Shown: positions 17,301 to 25,759 of the stretch, piece by piece
Numbering within the stretch: position 1 is the first letter of the stretch
How the letters are laid out: the number at the start of each line of letters is the position of its first letter
NCBI GenBank assembly: GCA_050031985.1
Contig: JBNAIG010000047.1
Span: 19,957 to 83,956 of the forward strand
DNA from: SZUA-368 sp028533045
GTDB taxonomy: Bacteria; Spirochaetota; Spirochaetia; DSM-2461
Direction of reading: 5' to 3'
Length of the DNA stretch: 64,000 bases
The notes under the pieces: generated by a model
Told to the model about the DNA's origin: nothing
What the model saw: the letters and a program-made list of their open reading frames with translations, nothing else
The model's database searches: none
Program-made: the position numbers and the translations under genes

Positions 17301-18065
17301 ATGACGTTAGAACAATACGAAAAGAGATATGCCGAACTTAAAGAGCAGGGAATACGATCTATGCACTTTGGGTTTAACGGACAGCTCCCGGTTGATTTCT
17401 TGAAAATAGAAGTCTTTGAGGAAGTCATCAAAGAAAGCCATATCCATATGATCGAAAGGAGTGTAAACGAAAACGGCCAATGGGTAAAAAAGAAGGAAAT
17501 TGTTGATTGGAAGAAGGGGTTTATCTTCATGTTAGGGGGGCTTTGTGGTATAGAGTCCGATCCTTTTGTAAGTGAGAAGACCGGAAAGTATGCCTATCTG
17601 TCCCATGCGAGACTATGGCGGTTACTTCCTTCTATGAACAAAGAATCGGTATCCGCAGAATATGAATTTGACGCCGAAATCCGGGCAGAAGAAACCATTT
17701 TGAAGAACGAGATCAAGTTCCAGGATTATCAGCAGAAGGTAGCAGAAGGGAAAAAGCCGCGTTATGAAGTCTACCAGAAGTACAAAACCGAAGCCGACAA
17801 AAGGCTTGCTGTTGTGGAAATGGCGAAATTCGGTAGACAACGTGCCGACTCTGGGGCGCATAAGAGGGGAATAATCAAAATGCTTAAACTTCCCAATCCA
17901 AGAGAAGAGTTTATAGGTATGACTGTGTTTTGCTTTAAGTGTGTTCCCAACTTAGATAACATGGAAATGAGACACAAACTGCTTAATGATGATAAATCTG
18001 CTCAAGAGGTGTTTGGTATTGCTGATAATACAGGGACCATTCCCCATGTACCGGAGGGAGAATGA
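17301..18065 (+). CDS. Hypothetical protein, possible recombination function
   Basis: The protein has 254 residues and is the first gene of the rightward early operon. The segment KFGRQRADSGAHKRGIIKML near residue 180 resembles the helix in several phage single-strand annealing proteins where QRAETGAKxRAI occurs, but this is only a by-eye similarity. The middle is charged and helical. It lies upstream of an Mre11-Rad50-like protein and SSB, which would suit a recombination partner. It overlaps the next gene by 4 bases. I do not assign a function firmly. Confidence 0.45.
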   Translation: MTLEQYEKRYAELKEQGIRSMHFGFNGQLPVDFLKIEVFEEVIKESHIHMIERSVNENGQWVKKKEIVDWKKGFIFMLGGLCGIESDPFVSEKTGKYAYLSHARLWRLLPSMNKESVSAEYEFDAEIRAEETILKNEIKFQDYQQKVAEGKKPRYEVYQKYKTEADKRLAVVEMAKFGRQRADSGAHKRGIIKMLKLPNPREEFIGMTVFCFKCVPNLDNMEMRHKLLNDDKSAQEVFGIADNTGTIPHVPEGE

Positions 18066-18304
18066 TTTACAAAATACTAAACCTCATTTTCGGATGGGAT
18101 TATGTCTACTATGATTATACCAATAATGAGTATCCCAGAAGTCGTAAGCATGGAATTGGTCGTGTATTTGTTACGTATGATGGTCAAGTTTCTCTCTGGT
18201 TGGATAAACAGGAACATGACCTGTTAAAAATACCAAGCCCGGAAGCTGTTAACTGGCTTACTTGTGATAGTGAAAAATATTTCCTAAAAGGAGAAAACCA
18301 ATGA
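18062..18304 (+). CDS. Hypothetical protein, 80 residues
   Basis: It starts in an ATGA overlap, after GGAGGGAG. The protein begins with a hydrophobic stretch (IYKILNLIFGWDYVYYDY), followed by a beta-rich part with GIGRVFVTYDGQVSLWL. I do not recognise it. It could be a small cytoplasmic phage protein with a mixed alpha/beta fold. It overlaps the next gene by 4 bases. Confidence 0.6.
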   Translation: MIYKILNLIFGWDYVYYDYTNNEYPRSRKHGIGRVFVTYDGQVSLWLDKQEHDLLKIPSPEAVNWLTCDSEKYFLKGENQ

Positions 18305-18510
18305 AAAAGAAGAATCGAATAATTTGTTTTGACAAAGAAGTGACCAGCTTAGTTATCGGTACTACCGTTTATAGACGGGTAGTAAAGAAGGGAAAAGAAA
18401 CCGTCTGGATGAAGAAATACGAAGAAGAAAAGTCCAGAAAAACTCTTAATGAAAAGACTAACGAGGTAAAAGATAGCCTTGATGAACAGTTGGCAAAGGT
18501 GGGGAAATGA
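18301..18510 (+). CDS. Hypothetical protein, 69 residues
   Basis: The gene follows AAAGGAG and overlaps both neighbours by 4 bases. The N-terminal half is beta-like (IICFDKEVTSLVIGTTVYR); the second half is a highly charged helix rich in Lys and Glu. No family is recognised. Confidence 0.6.
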   Translation: MKKKNRIICFDKEVTSLVIGTTVYRRVVKKGKETVWMKKYEEEKSRKTLNEKTNEVKDSLDEQLAKVGK

Positions 18511-19817
18511 AAAAGGAAGAGTTGAGTAATTACGCCAAGGGGATGAATTGTTCCGCAGATGTTTTCGATTGGATAGAAAAGCGAGTACCGGAAAAATATG
18601 ATCTATCTGAGGTAGAACATATTTTGGATTATCTGGCGTCAAGCCGTAGACCGAAAAGACTTGAACGAGCGACTTATGACCAAATGAAATCCAATGCCGC
18701 AAAATGGGTAAAGTCCCTATCTAAAAAAGGCTCTAAAATTAACGAAGGAGAAAATGGGGTGGAAACCGTTTTGGATTTCGGTGATGGGTTTCGATTTGTT
18801 AAGCTTATTAGCGAAGAATCATACAAGAGAGAAGGAAGCCTTATGCGTCATTGCGTGGCATCGTACTACGGGCGTGACGTTGAAATATTTTCTTTGCGTG
18901 ATCGAAATAACAACCCTCATTGCACTATTGAAAAAGATCAACAGATCAAAGGTAAGGGAAACGGAGATATTAGCCCTAAATATATTGATTATGTAGTTAG
19001 ATTTTTGGAATGGTCTGGCATGAAAGTACGTGATTCTGAAATGAAGAACCTTGGGTATGAGGTTGTATCATTTGCAGAATATATTATCGGAGGTAACCTT
19101 TACCGAGAAAGATATATTCGCAAAGAAGAGGAGGTAACCTACAATGAAGATGTGGTTATATTTGACGATCTTTTAGAGGCTATAGCATACCGAGGAGATA
19201 AGATATGCCTATTTAAAGGGTATGCCTATTTCGAAGGTTCCTCCATAACCGATCTGGGACAGCTTGCCTCTATCGGGGGGTATGCCGATTTCCGTAATTC
19301 CTCCATAACCGATCTGGGACAGCTTGCCTCTATCGGGGGGAATGCCTATTTCGAAGGTTCCTCCATAACCGATCTGGGACAGCTTGCCTCTATCGGGGGG
19401 TATGCCGATTTCGAAGGTTCCTCCATAACCGATCTGGGACAGCTTGCCTCTATCGGGGGGAATGCCTATTTCGAAGGTTCCTCCATAACCGATCTGGGAC
19501 AGCTTGCCTCTATCGGGGGGAATGCCTATTTCGAAGGTTCCTCCATAACCGATCTGGGACAGCTTGCCTCTATCGGGGGGTATGCCGATTTCCGTAATTC
19601 CTCCATAACCGATCTGGGACAGCTTGCCTCTATCGGGGGGTATGCCGATTTCGAAGGTTCCTCCATAACCGATCTGGGACAGCTTGCCTCTATCGGGGGG
19701 TATGCCGATTTCCGTAATTCCTCCATAACCGATCTGGGACAGCTTGCCTCTATCGGGGGGTATGCCTATTTCGGGGATCTATATGAACTTGAGAGAGAGT
19801 GGGAGGCTAGAAAATGA
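18507..19817 (+). CDS. PcfJ-like protein with C-terminal 20-residue repeats
   Basis: The protein has 436 residues. Residues about 75-165 carry the PcfJ-like pattern: GSLMRHCVASYYGRDVEIFS, then LRDRNNNPHCTIE. The C-terminal part, residues about 239-418, is nine perfect 20-residue repeats of the type xAxFxxSSITDLGQLASIGG, probably a solenoid. PcfJ proteins occur in plasmids and phages and their role is poorly known. The repeats are nearly identical in DNA and may expand or contract. The next gene starts 4 bases before its end. Confidence 0.7.
   Translation: MKKEELSNYAKGMNCSADVFDWIEKRVPEKYDLSEVEHILDYLASSRRPKRLERATYDQMKSNAAKWVKSLSKKGSKINEGENGVETVLDFGDGFRFVKLISEESYKREGSLMRHCVASYYGRDVEIFSLRDRNNNPHCTIEKDQQIKGKGNGDISPKYIDYVVRFLEWSGMKVRDSEMKNLGYEVVSFAEYIIGGNLYRERYIRKEEEVTYNEDVVIFDDLLEAIAYRGDKICLFKGYAYFEGSSITDLGQLASIGGYADFRNSSITDLGQLASIGGNAYFEGSSITDLGQLASIGGYADFEGSSITDLGQLASIGGNAYFEGSSITDLGQLASIGGNAYFEGSSITDLGQLASIGGYADFRNSSITDLGQLASIGGYADFEGSSITDLGQLASIGGYADFRNSSITDLGQLASIGGYAYFGDLYELEREWEARK
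19221..19760 (+). repeat. Nine tandem 60-bp repeats in the PcfJ-like gene
   Basis: Nine contiguous 60-bp units keep the reading frame, with a partial tenth from 19761. The last 42 bases of every unit are identical. Differences occur only at codon 1 (TAT or AAT), codon 3 (TAT or GAT) and codons 5-6 (GAAGGT or CGTAAT), and all of them change amino acids. There are no spacers, so this is not CRISPR. Confidence 0.95.
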
Positions 19818-22800
19818 AAACAGGACACATAGCAGATTTTCACCACTCCCCGGAACGCCACAATAAGTGTATGCGGATTCTTGATCAGGTAAAAGAAGTA
19901 ATGCCGGATTTAGACTTGCTAACAAACTCCGGTGAAAACTTCCACAACCCCTATAATATCCAGAGTGCGCTTAATTCACTTCTGTCTAAATGGGAAGAGA
20001 TAACAACAATCGGCCCGGTAGCAACAATTAACGCCACTCAAGGAAAACACGAAAAAGAAGGAATGGTAGAGCTTCTTTCCAGGTCCGGGGTAGTGGTAAT
20101 GAAGCCGGGGAATCAGTATATGCTTTCTAAAAGTGGAAGGATTGTAATTGAAGACAATAATTATTCTGCTGTACTGCCTAGACTCGCAATGTTCCCCGTA
20201 CCCCACGCCCACAAAGCTAACTTACTTAAAAAAGGCATGACAGGGGAAGAGGCCAACGCCCATGTAAACAAGGCCATGGCTAAACTCTGCCAACAGTACG
20301 GGGCTATGAGTGCCCAACATCCCGATGTTCCTTCCCTGGCTGTTGGTCACGGCGTAGTAAAAGGAAAAAACACCAGAGAGCTAAAAGCACTTTCGGAAAG
20401 CTCTATTTACTCAACAGAAGCCGAACTATCCGCAATAGGGGCAGATTTCTACGCATGGGGTCATTATCATAACCCTGTAGACTTTGAAATCATTCGGGGT
20501 GGATATTTAGGGTCTTTCGCATGGGATTTTAACGAAACCGGCTATAAACCGGCTATGACAATAATTGATTGGGATACCATGGAAGTAACCCGCCATCCTT
20601 TCGATATTAACGAAAGGAAAAAATACGTCATGAACCCCGGTGATATTCTTCCTGTAATGATGAAACAGGATGTATGGTTGGTGAACAACGGGACTGATTT
20701 CACCGCAGAAGACTGCAAAAAGATGGGAGCCGATTTCGTCAAGGTTACTTCTGAAATAGAAGTAGAAAACAAGATACGATCAACGGAAGTTATCGAAGCT
20801 GTTACCTATCAGGATAAATTCAAAGCGGTTTACCCCGATGCTACGGATGAACAATTAACTATCTGCGAACAGTTTTGGAACGAAGACAAAGCAGACGGGA
20901 AAATCCCTGAAAAGAAAGTTATATCTCCCATGTCGGTAGAGGTTCACGGATCAAAGGCGTTTCTTGAAAGACTTGGAAAAGAAACAGTGTCCTTCTCTGT
21001 GGAAAATCTGGATTATTGCACTACAATGCTTTCCGGACCCGGAGGATATGGGAAAAGTTCTCTTTTCGATTACCTGTCTCCCTTTTCGGTGTTGTTTCTT
21101 CAAAGTAACTCCCTGATTTCCACCTTTGAGTTGGGCGATTCTTATATCCGGCAGTCTTTCAAGGTGAATGATACCGTTTATGAAATCGAGAAGCTTTTCA
21201 AGCCTACTCTGAAAAATCCCAAAGCGGAATATTTCGCATGGGAAATTGTAGACGGCCAGAGAAAAGCTATCCCCGGTTTGACCGGCAACAAACAGCCTTA
21301 CGATGAATGGTGTCTTTCTGTTTTCGGTTCTCCCCGGAAATATGCTTCATCGGTTCTCAACACTCAGTTTGATGATAACCAGTCAAAATTCATGGGACAG
21401 TCTATCAATCCTTCCTTAATTCAGGCTACCAATGTAGAGCTAAAAGCCCTTTTCCATGAATTGGCCGGTACAGACATGAAGCACTTGGAAATGAAATGTA
21501 AGAAGGAGATGGACACGTACCGAGAAAAAGCAGAAGAAGAAGAAATCAAAAAGGCCGGTGTTGCTGAAAACATTCCCGATAAAACGCTAACAATGATAGC
21601 GACCAAAGAGCTTGAAAATACGCTATATCGGGAAGAATCAACAATGGACAGCTATAAGAGCCGAGAAGCCCTTATGGTCGATGCTGTGGCTCGTATGGAG
21701 GCTGTAGAGAAAGAAAATGCTCTTATTGAATCTGCTATTGTAACTCTGGAATCTCAAGTGACAGCAGAGGAGGAGAATAAAGAAGTATTTGAAAAAGAAC
21801 TATCCGAACTTGGGAACGTGGATATTGAGGATATTAACCGCCGACTCTCTGTTATGGATACGGAGAAAGCAATATATGACAAGAGACTTACGGAACTCCC
21901 CGCGATACAGGAGAGAAACAAAGAAAAGCGTGATAATTACGAGACTTCTGTAACTGAGTATAACGCCGCCATGTCCAGTATAAGAACCCATAACGCCGAA
22001 GTGGACAGGATAACCGGAGAAGTAAACCACGCAACATCCATGAAATCCAGCATCTTGAATCGCCGGGATTCGATCATCCGTCAAGCAGAAAGCGACACTG
22101 TAAAGAAGAATGATGAAAACGCCCGGAATTTCACATCCGAACAGGAAAGGCTTAAAACCGAGATAGAAACTCTCACGAACAGAATTGAAGATGGTAAAAA
22201 GTATATCGATTCTGTAAAACCCTGTCCTAAGTGTGGCTATATGGATGAATCTGCCATAGCGGAAAAAGAAAAGTATGAGAAAGGTGTTGAACGACTCAAA
22301 GCAGAAAAAGAAACTGCCGAAAACACTCTTTCTAACCTCAAGGCCCCCGAACCTGTAACAATCGAGCCGGACCTATCCGAAATAGACAAAGAGATTGTCG
22401 AAGTTGACGCAAAAATCAACGTTCAGATACCCGAACGAAAGGAAGAACCCGCCGCTCCTGTCATGGATACGTTGGAAGATGAAACAATTCCTTCCTTTGA
22501 TTTGGAGTCCTACAATAGATACAAAGAACATATTGCCGGATATTCCGAAGATAAGGCAACAGAGATAAGGACAAAAATTACAGAATCATCTAAACGGATT
22601 GCTACTATCAAGGAACAGATAAGCGTAAAGGCTTTATCTAAACAGGCTGTAGATAATACGTGCCGGGAAGAATTATCGGACGTAAGAGATGAAATCAGAA
22701 AACAGGAGGAAAGAATAACATCGATAAAGCATGATATATCGGTAAACAAAACGCGTGTTAATGATATTGACAAAATGCTTGAATCCCTGTCAGAATACGA

Positions 22801-23323
22801 TAAAAGGATTGAAGAATACCGGGAAAGAGAAGAGTTCTGGTCGGATATGAAAAAGAAATGGGGGCCTAACGGAGTACCGGCAAGAATACTGGAACATACC
22901 GGGCCTTACGTGGATGCCCTGGCTAATGAGCTATTGGCTAAATACTACCCGGTTTACAAGGTTCATTCCGAAACTACCCGACCGTCAGCGGACGGGAAAA
23001 AAGAATTGGAAGTATTCAGCATCAATGTGGTCAACCAGGAAACGGGACGGATTAAACCGCTGAACTGTATATCTGGGGAAGAAAGAAATTTTGTTGTTCT
23101 TGCCCTTCGTAATGCGTTCGGAAAAATCAACAAGCAGAATTCCTTGGAAGAGTGGACCGTATCATACGAAGACGAGCCGGACGCTCATGTTTCCAGTGAT
23201 TTCATTCATGCTTTTTGGGATATGGTCGAAGAAACAACTGCCGGGAAGAAGGGGATATGTATAGCCCATTCCAACGAGATCAAGACCAGATCAGGGTCAC
23301 AAATTGATATAAGAGAGGTGTAA
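19814..23323 (+). CDS. Single-chain Mre11-Rad50 (SbcD-SbcC/gp47-gp46) like protein
   Basis: The protein has 1169 residues. The N-terminal 350 match a calcineurin-like nuclease of the Mre11/SbcD type: HIADFHH (Asp8, His10), SGENFHN (39-45), GKHE (77-80), GHG near 178 and GHYH near 217. The rest is Rad50/SbcC: Walker A GPGGYGKSS near 408, long coiled coils, a zinc hook CPKC near 804, signature SGEERNF near 1087 and Walker B-like YEDEPDAH near 1118. Normally these are two proteins. Two nuclease positions are altered: Glu41 where the family has Asp, and Lys78 where GNH(D/E) has Asn. It should act in DNA end processing. Confidence 0.85.
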   Translation: MKTGHIADFHHSPERHNKCMRILDQVKEVMPDLDLLTNSGENFHNPYNIQSALNSLLSKWEEITTIGPVATINATQGKHEKEGMVELLSRSGVVVMKPGNQYMLSKSGRIVIEDNNYSAVLPRLAMFPVPHAHKANLLKKGMTGEEANAHVNKAMAKLCQQYGAMSAQHPDVPSLAVGHGVVKGKNTRELKALSESSIYSTEAELSAIGADFYAWGHYHNPVDFEIIRGGYLGSFAWDFNETGYKPAMTIIDWDTMEVTRHPFDINERKKYVMNPGDILPVMMKQDVWLVNNGTDFTAEDCKKMGADFVKVTSEIEVENKIRSTEVIEAVTYQDKFKAVYPDATDEQLTICEQFWNEDKADGKIPEKKVISPMSVEVHGSKAFLERLGKETVSFSVENLDYCTTMLSGPGGYGKSSLFDYLSPFSVLFLQSNSLISTFELGDSYIRQSFKVNDTVYEIEKLFKPTLKNPKAEYFAWEIVDGQRKAIPGLTGNKQPYDEWCLSVFGSPRKYASSVLNTQFDDNQSKFMGQSINPSLIQATNVELKALFHELAGTDMKHLEMKCKKEMDTYREKAEEEEIKKAGVAENIPDKTLTMIATKELENTLYREESTMDSYKSREALMVDAVARMEAVEKENALIESAIVTLESQVTAEEENKEVFEKELSELGNVDIEDINRRLSVMDTEKAIYDKRLTELPAIQERNKEKRDNYETSVTEYNAAMSSIRTHNAEVDRITGEVNHATSMKSSILNRRDSIIRQAESDTVKKNDENARNFTSEQERLKTEIETLTNRIEDGKKYIDSVKPCPKCGYMDESAIAEKEKYEKGVERLKAEKETAENTLSNLKAPEPVTIEPDLSEIDKEIVEVDAKINVQIPERKEEPAAPVMDTLEDETIPSFDLESYNRYKEHIAGYSEDKATEIRTKITESSKRIATIKEQISVKALSKQAVDNTCREELSDVRDEIRKQEERITSIKHDISVNKTRVNDIDKMLESLSEYDKRIEEYREREEFWSDMKKKWGPNGVPARILEHTGPYVDALANELLAKYYPVYKVHSETTRPSADGKKELEVFSINVVNQETGRIKPLNCISGEERNFVVLALRNAFGKINKQNSLEEWTVSYEDEPDAHVSSDFIHAFWDMVEETTAGKKGICIAHSNEIKTRSGSQIDIREV

Positions 23324-23324
23324 T

Positions 23325-23534
23325 GTGGATATTCGGGTTAATAAAAAAATGACAAAACTTATAGATAATATTTCTGATGCTCTTGATTATCACGACCGGA
23401 TGAAGGTTTTAACGTCAGCAATTGCAATTTTTAGCCACATAACAAACACTATAAAAAACGGGGGTGCTGTTGAAATAACCTACCCCGATGGAACTAAGAA
23501 GCAATTAGGTCTAGACGATAAGGTGGAGTCATAA
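23325..23534 (+). CDS. Hypothetical protein, 69 residues
   Basis: It starts at a GTG one base after the previous stop, with AGAGAGG upstream. The protein is helical, with VLTSAIAIFSHITNTI in the middle and a short beta C-terminus ending YPDGTKKQLGL. No family is recognised. It sits between the recombination protein and a TetR-like HTH gene. Confidence 0.55.
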   Translation: MDIRVNKKMTKLIDNISDALDYHDRMKVLTSAIAIFSHITNTIKNGGAVEITYPDGTKKQLGLDDKVES

Positions 23535-23858
23535 ATGAGTCAAACAAAATCAGAAAGAGTAAAAGCACTTATCATTTCAGAAGCAAAAAAAATGTTTATT
23601 GAAAGAGGATATCACGGTATGAATTATCGTGATTTAGCAAAGGAAACAGGGCTTTCCCCGGCGGCTCCCTATCATCGGTTCAAAAACAAGCTTGAATTGT
23701 TTGAAGCTTGTATTGATGGTGCAGAATTGACGTTTGATTGTGCGGCAGAAAGACCATTAGAGTTTACTATGCTGTTGGAAAAGACCCTACAGGAAAATGG
23801 TGGAATCATTTCTAAGTTGTCACAGTGTGACCCGGAAGTGTTATTTAGTTTGGTGTAA
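23535..23858 (+). CDS. TetR-type HTH protein lacking a ligand domain
   Basis: The protein has 107 residues. Residues 8-55 match the TetR/AcrR DNA-binding domain closely: AKKMFIERGYHGMNYRDLAK, then GLSPAAPYHRFKNKLELFEA. Full TetR proteins have about 200 residues; here only a short helical tail follows (to LSQCDPEVLFSLV). It is either a naturally HTH-only regulator or a truncated one. The stop is clean and the next gene has its own ribosome site 13 bases on. It may regulate the early operon. Confidence 0.7.
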   Translation: MSQTKSERVKALIISEAKKMFIERGYHGMNYRDLAKETGLSPAAPYHRFKNKLELFEACIDGAELTFDCAAERPLEFTMLLEKTLQENGGIISKLSQCDPEVLFSLV

Positions 23859-23871
23859 AAGGAGAAATAAT

Positions 23872-24363
23872 ATGGAAACAATGAAAGACATTCAGGAAGC
23901 AATCAAGAAGAATATGCCTGAAATGGTTGGTAAGGAACTGCAAGACCTTATCAAGGAATATGAAGCGAAAAAGGTTGAACTTAGGGAAAAGAACGATATT
24001 ATCGATTCCCTAGAATCATCCATGAAAAAACAGGAATCCGAACTTTCCGCATTAAAGAAAACCGTCAAAACATACGGCGATCTTGTTGAACGGGAATCGG
24101 TCATTCAGTCCAAAGAGCAAGAACTTGCCATTAAAGAAGCTGTTCTGGCGGTCCGGGAAGAAACCGCCGATCTTCGAGTTAATGATCACAAAGAAATGTT
24201 TTCCCAGGTATTCAAAAACAGGATTACAAGGGAATCGGTATTAACCCCCATTAAAATTGACAATGGAGAATATAGCGGGTACATAAACGGACACGAAGAA
24301 AAGATGAAAAGCTGTGAAACGATTGAGGAACATTACGCCGAAAACAAGAAAGAAGAAGAATAG
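23872..24363 (+). CDS. Coiled-coil protein, 163 residues
   Basis: I start it at the ATG at 23872, which follows AAAGGAG; the frame is open further upstream but without a ribosome site. Residues 5-125 are almost entirely charged coiled coil (for example ELSALKKTVKTYGDLVERES). A short globular C-terminus (IKIDNGEYSGYINGHEEKM) follows. The function is unknown. Confidence 0.55.
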   Translation: METMKDIQEAIKKNMPEMVGKELQDLIKEYEAKKVELREKNDIIDSLESSMKKQESELSALKKTVKTYGDLVERESVIQSKEQELAIKEAVLAVREETADLRVNDHKEMFSQVFKNRITRESVLTPIKIDNGEYSGYINGHEEKMKSCETIEEHYAENKKEEE

Positions 24364-24372
24364 ATAATCTGT

Positions 24373-24390
24373 GGGGGTTTAACAGCCCCC
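24373..24390 (+). other. GC hairpin between two early genes
   Basis: GGGGG and CCCCC pair around an 8-base loop just after the coiled-coil gene, followed by TATTAAAA. It could be a weak terminator or a processing site. The next ribosome site overlaps its 3' side. Confidence 0.4.
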
Positions 24391-24407
24391 TATTAAAAGG
24401 GGAGGAT

Positions 24408-25121
24408 ATGAGAAAAATACTAAGAGCTTTAGGAATTATTCTATTTAGTGTGATGGGGTTAGTATCCCTTCATTCTATCAGAGTAACAGAGTCACTAAAA
24501 CTTTCCGTACAAAATGAGAAAGCAACTGCGGATCGGTATAAAGAAAAAGCCGATAGTCTTGAGGCCAACCTAAAGATTGTCGAAGAAGCAAAAGACTCTC
24601 TTGAAAAAGAGTTGGAATCTACCAAGAAAAATATGGAGTATTTGACGGCGTTATCACCGTTGAAAGGGCTTGTTTCCGAGGATGAAATTAACGAGTTAAT
24701 CAAGGAAATTCCCCACGGAAACCCGTTCCGGTGTGATTTTATTGTAACAAGCAAATTCGGAGAAAGAACATTAGATCACGGGGTGAATATCCGCACGCAT
24801 ACTGGTGTAGATATTATTCCCGTATCTGATGAATGGATAATAACACCTATAGACTCCGGGGCAGTCGAATCCTACGGGTATGATGCTGTTTATGGTAAAT
24901 ATGTATATGTTCGTCACTCTGACAGAGTAAGGACTTTTTCAGCACACGGGGAAACTATTTACAACCGAGGAACCACGGGGCATATAGTGGACGACAACAC
25001 GGCTATTATGTACATGGGAGACACAGGATATTCTAAAGGTAAACATTTGCACTTTGAAATCCAGGTGTGGACCGGAGAGAGGTGGCAAGCGGTAAATCCT
25101 TTACCTTTTTTGGAGGGGTAA
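24408..25121 (+). CDS. Membrane-anchored M23 (LytM) endopeptidase
   Basis: The protein has 237 residues. Residues about 5-22 are a membrane segment or uncleaved signal (ALGIILFSVMGLVSLHS). Residues 30-75 form a coiled coil. The M23 domain follows, with HTGVD near residues 131-135 and HLHFE near 214-218 as zinc ligands, and GDTGYSKGKH before the second motif. M23 enzymes cut peptide bridges in peptidoglycan. The layout resembles envelope-anchored M23 proteins of cells. It lies in the early block, away from the probable lysis genes at 61-63 kb. Confidence 0.8.
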   Translation: MRKILRALGIILFSVMGLVSLHSIRVTESLKLSVQNEKATADRYKEKADSLEANLKIVEEAKDSLEKELESTKKNMEYLTALSPLKGLVSEDEINELIKEIPHGNPFRCDFIVTSKFGERTLDHGVNIRTHTGVDIIPVSDEWIITPIDSGAVESYGYDAVYGKYVYVRHSDRVRTFSAHGETIYNRGTTGHIVDDNTAIMYMGDTGYSKGKHLHFEIQVWTGERWQAVNPLPFLEG

Positions 25122-25164
25122 CGATAGACAATTATCTACAAGGGTGGGATAATCTTATTAAATA

Positions 25165-25177
25165 GTGTATTATACAC
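25165..25177. promoter_or_regulatory. Palindrome upstream of ssb
   Basis: GTGTAT and ATACAC flank a single T, giving a perfect 13-base palindrome directly before the ssb ribosome site. It overlaps a TATTAT that could serve as a -10 box, but no good -35 box is seen. It could be an operator. Confidence 0.35.
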
Positions 25178-25191
25178 AAAGGAGTTAAGTA

Positions 25192-25692
25192 ATGGCAGAA
25201 GATATTAACAAAGTCCTTTTGGTCGGACGATTAACAAGAGATGCGGAACTTTCCTATACAAATTCGGGGTATGCTTTATGTAAATTCAGCATAGCGGTAA
25301 ACAGAAGAAAAAAGCAGGGCGATAACTGGATAGATGAAGCGAACTTCTTTGAATTGACCTTGTGGGGGAAAAGGGCCGAAAGCCTTAACCAGTACCTTAC
25401 CAAAGGGGTACAAATAGCGTGTGAGGGCCAGCTTAAACAAGAACGATGGGAACAGGACGGTCAGAAGCGAAGTAAGGTTTCTGTAGAAGCGGTAAATATC
25501 CAGCTATTAGGCGGTAAATCAAACAACGATCAATCAAATAACAGCGGGGGGAACCCGTCTAACGGCTATCAACAGCAGGGACAGCAGAATAGAGGTACTA
25601 ACCAGTCAACCAACAGTCAACAAAGTTTTGAGAGCTACCAGCCGCCCAGTAGACCGGCGCAAGATCAATACGAGGATGATATTCCTTTTTAG
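25192..25692 (+). CDS. ssb: Single-stranded DNA-binding protein
   Basis: The protein has 166 residues and the standard bacterial SSB layout. Residues 1-110 form the OB-fold (NKVLLVGRLTRDAELSYT, CKFSIAVNR, FFELTLWGKRAE, GVQIACEGQLKQERWE). A flexible linker rich in Gln, Asn and Gly follows, and the C-terminus is the acidic tip DDIPF that recruits partner proteins. It follows AAAGGAG. It binds single-stranded DNA during replication and recombination, alongside the Mre11-Rad50-like protein and NinG. Confidence 0.93.
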   Translation: MAEDINKVLLVGRLTRDAELSYTNSGYALCKFSIAVNRRKKQGDNWIDEANFFELTLWGKRAESLNQYLTKGVQIACEGQLKQERWEQDGQKRSKVSVEAVNIQLLGGKSNNDQSNNSGGNPSNGYQQQGQQNRGTNQSTNSQQSFESYQPPSRPAQDQYEDDIPF

Positions 25693-25702
25693 TGTAACAC
25701 GT

Positions 25703-25759
25703 AACATGTTGACGTATAATTCTGTATTTGGTATCCTGTATATAGGAGGTCAACATGTT
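25703..25759 (+). promoter_or_regulatory. Promoter with paired operators for the AntA gene
   Basis: TTGACG (25709-25714) and TATCCT (25732-25737) are 17 bases apart. AACATGTTGAC (25703-25713) overlaps the -35 box. Its exact reverse complement GTCAACATGTT (25749-25759) covers the start codon. Two inverted sites flanking a promoter suggest repression, possibly by looping or by the gene product itself. Confidence 0.6.

Noticed and set aside
19526..19726. A minus-strand frame with repeated EELRKSAYPPIEASCPRSV
   Set aside because: It is the complement of the 60-bp repeats; a stop-free repeat unit makes this unavoidable.
19221..19760. A CRISPR array
   Set aside because: Units are contiguous 60-mers that keep a reading frame, with no variable spacers and no cas genes nearby.
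23797..23871. A longer start for the coiled-coil protein
   Set aside because: The upstream extension overlaps the TetR-like gene and lacks a ribosome site; the ATG at 23872 has AAAGGAG.
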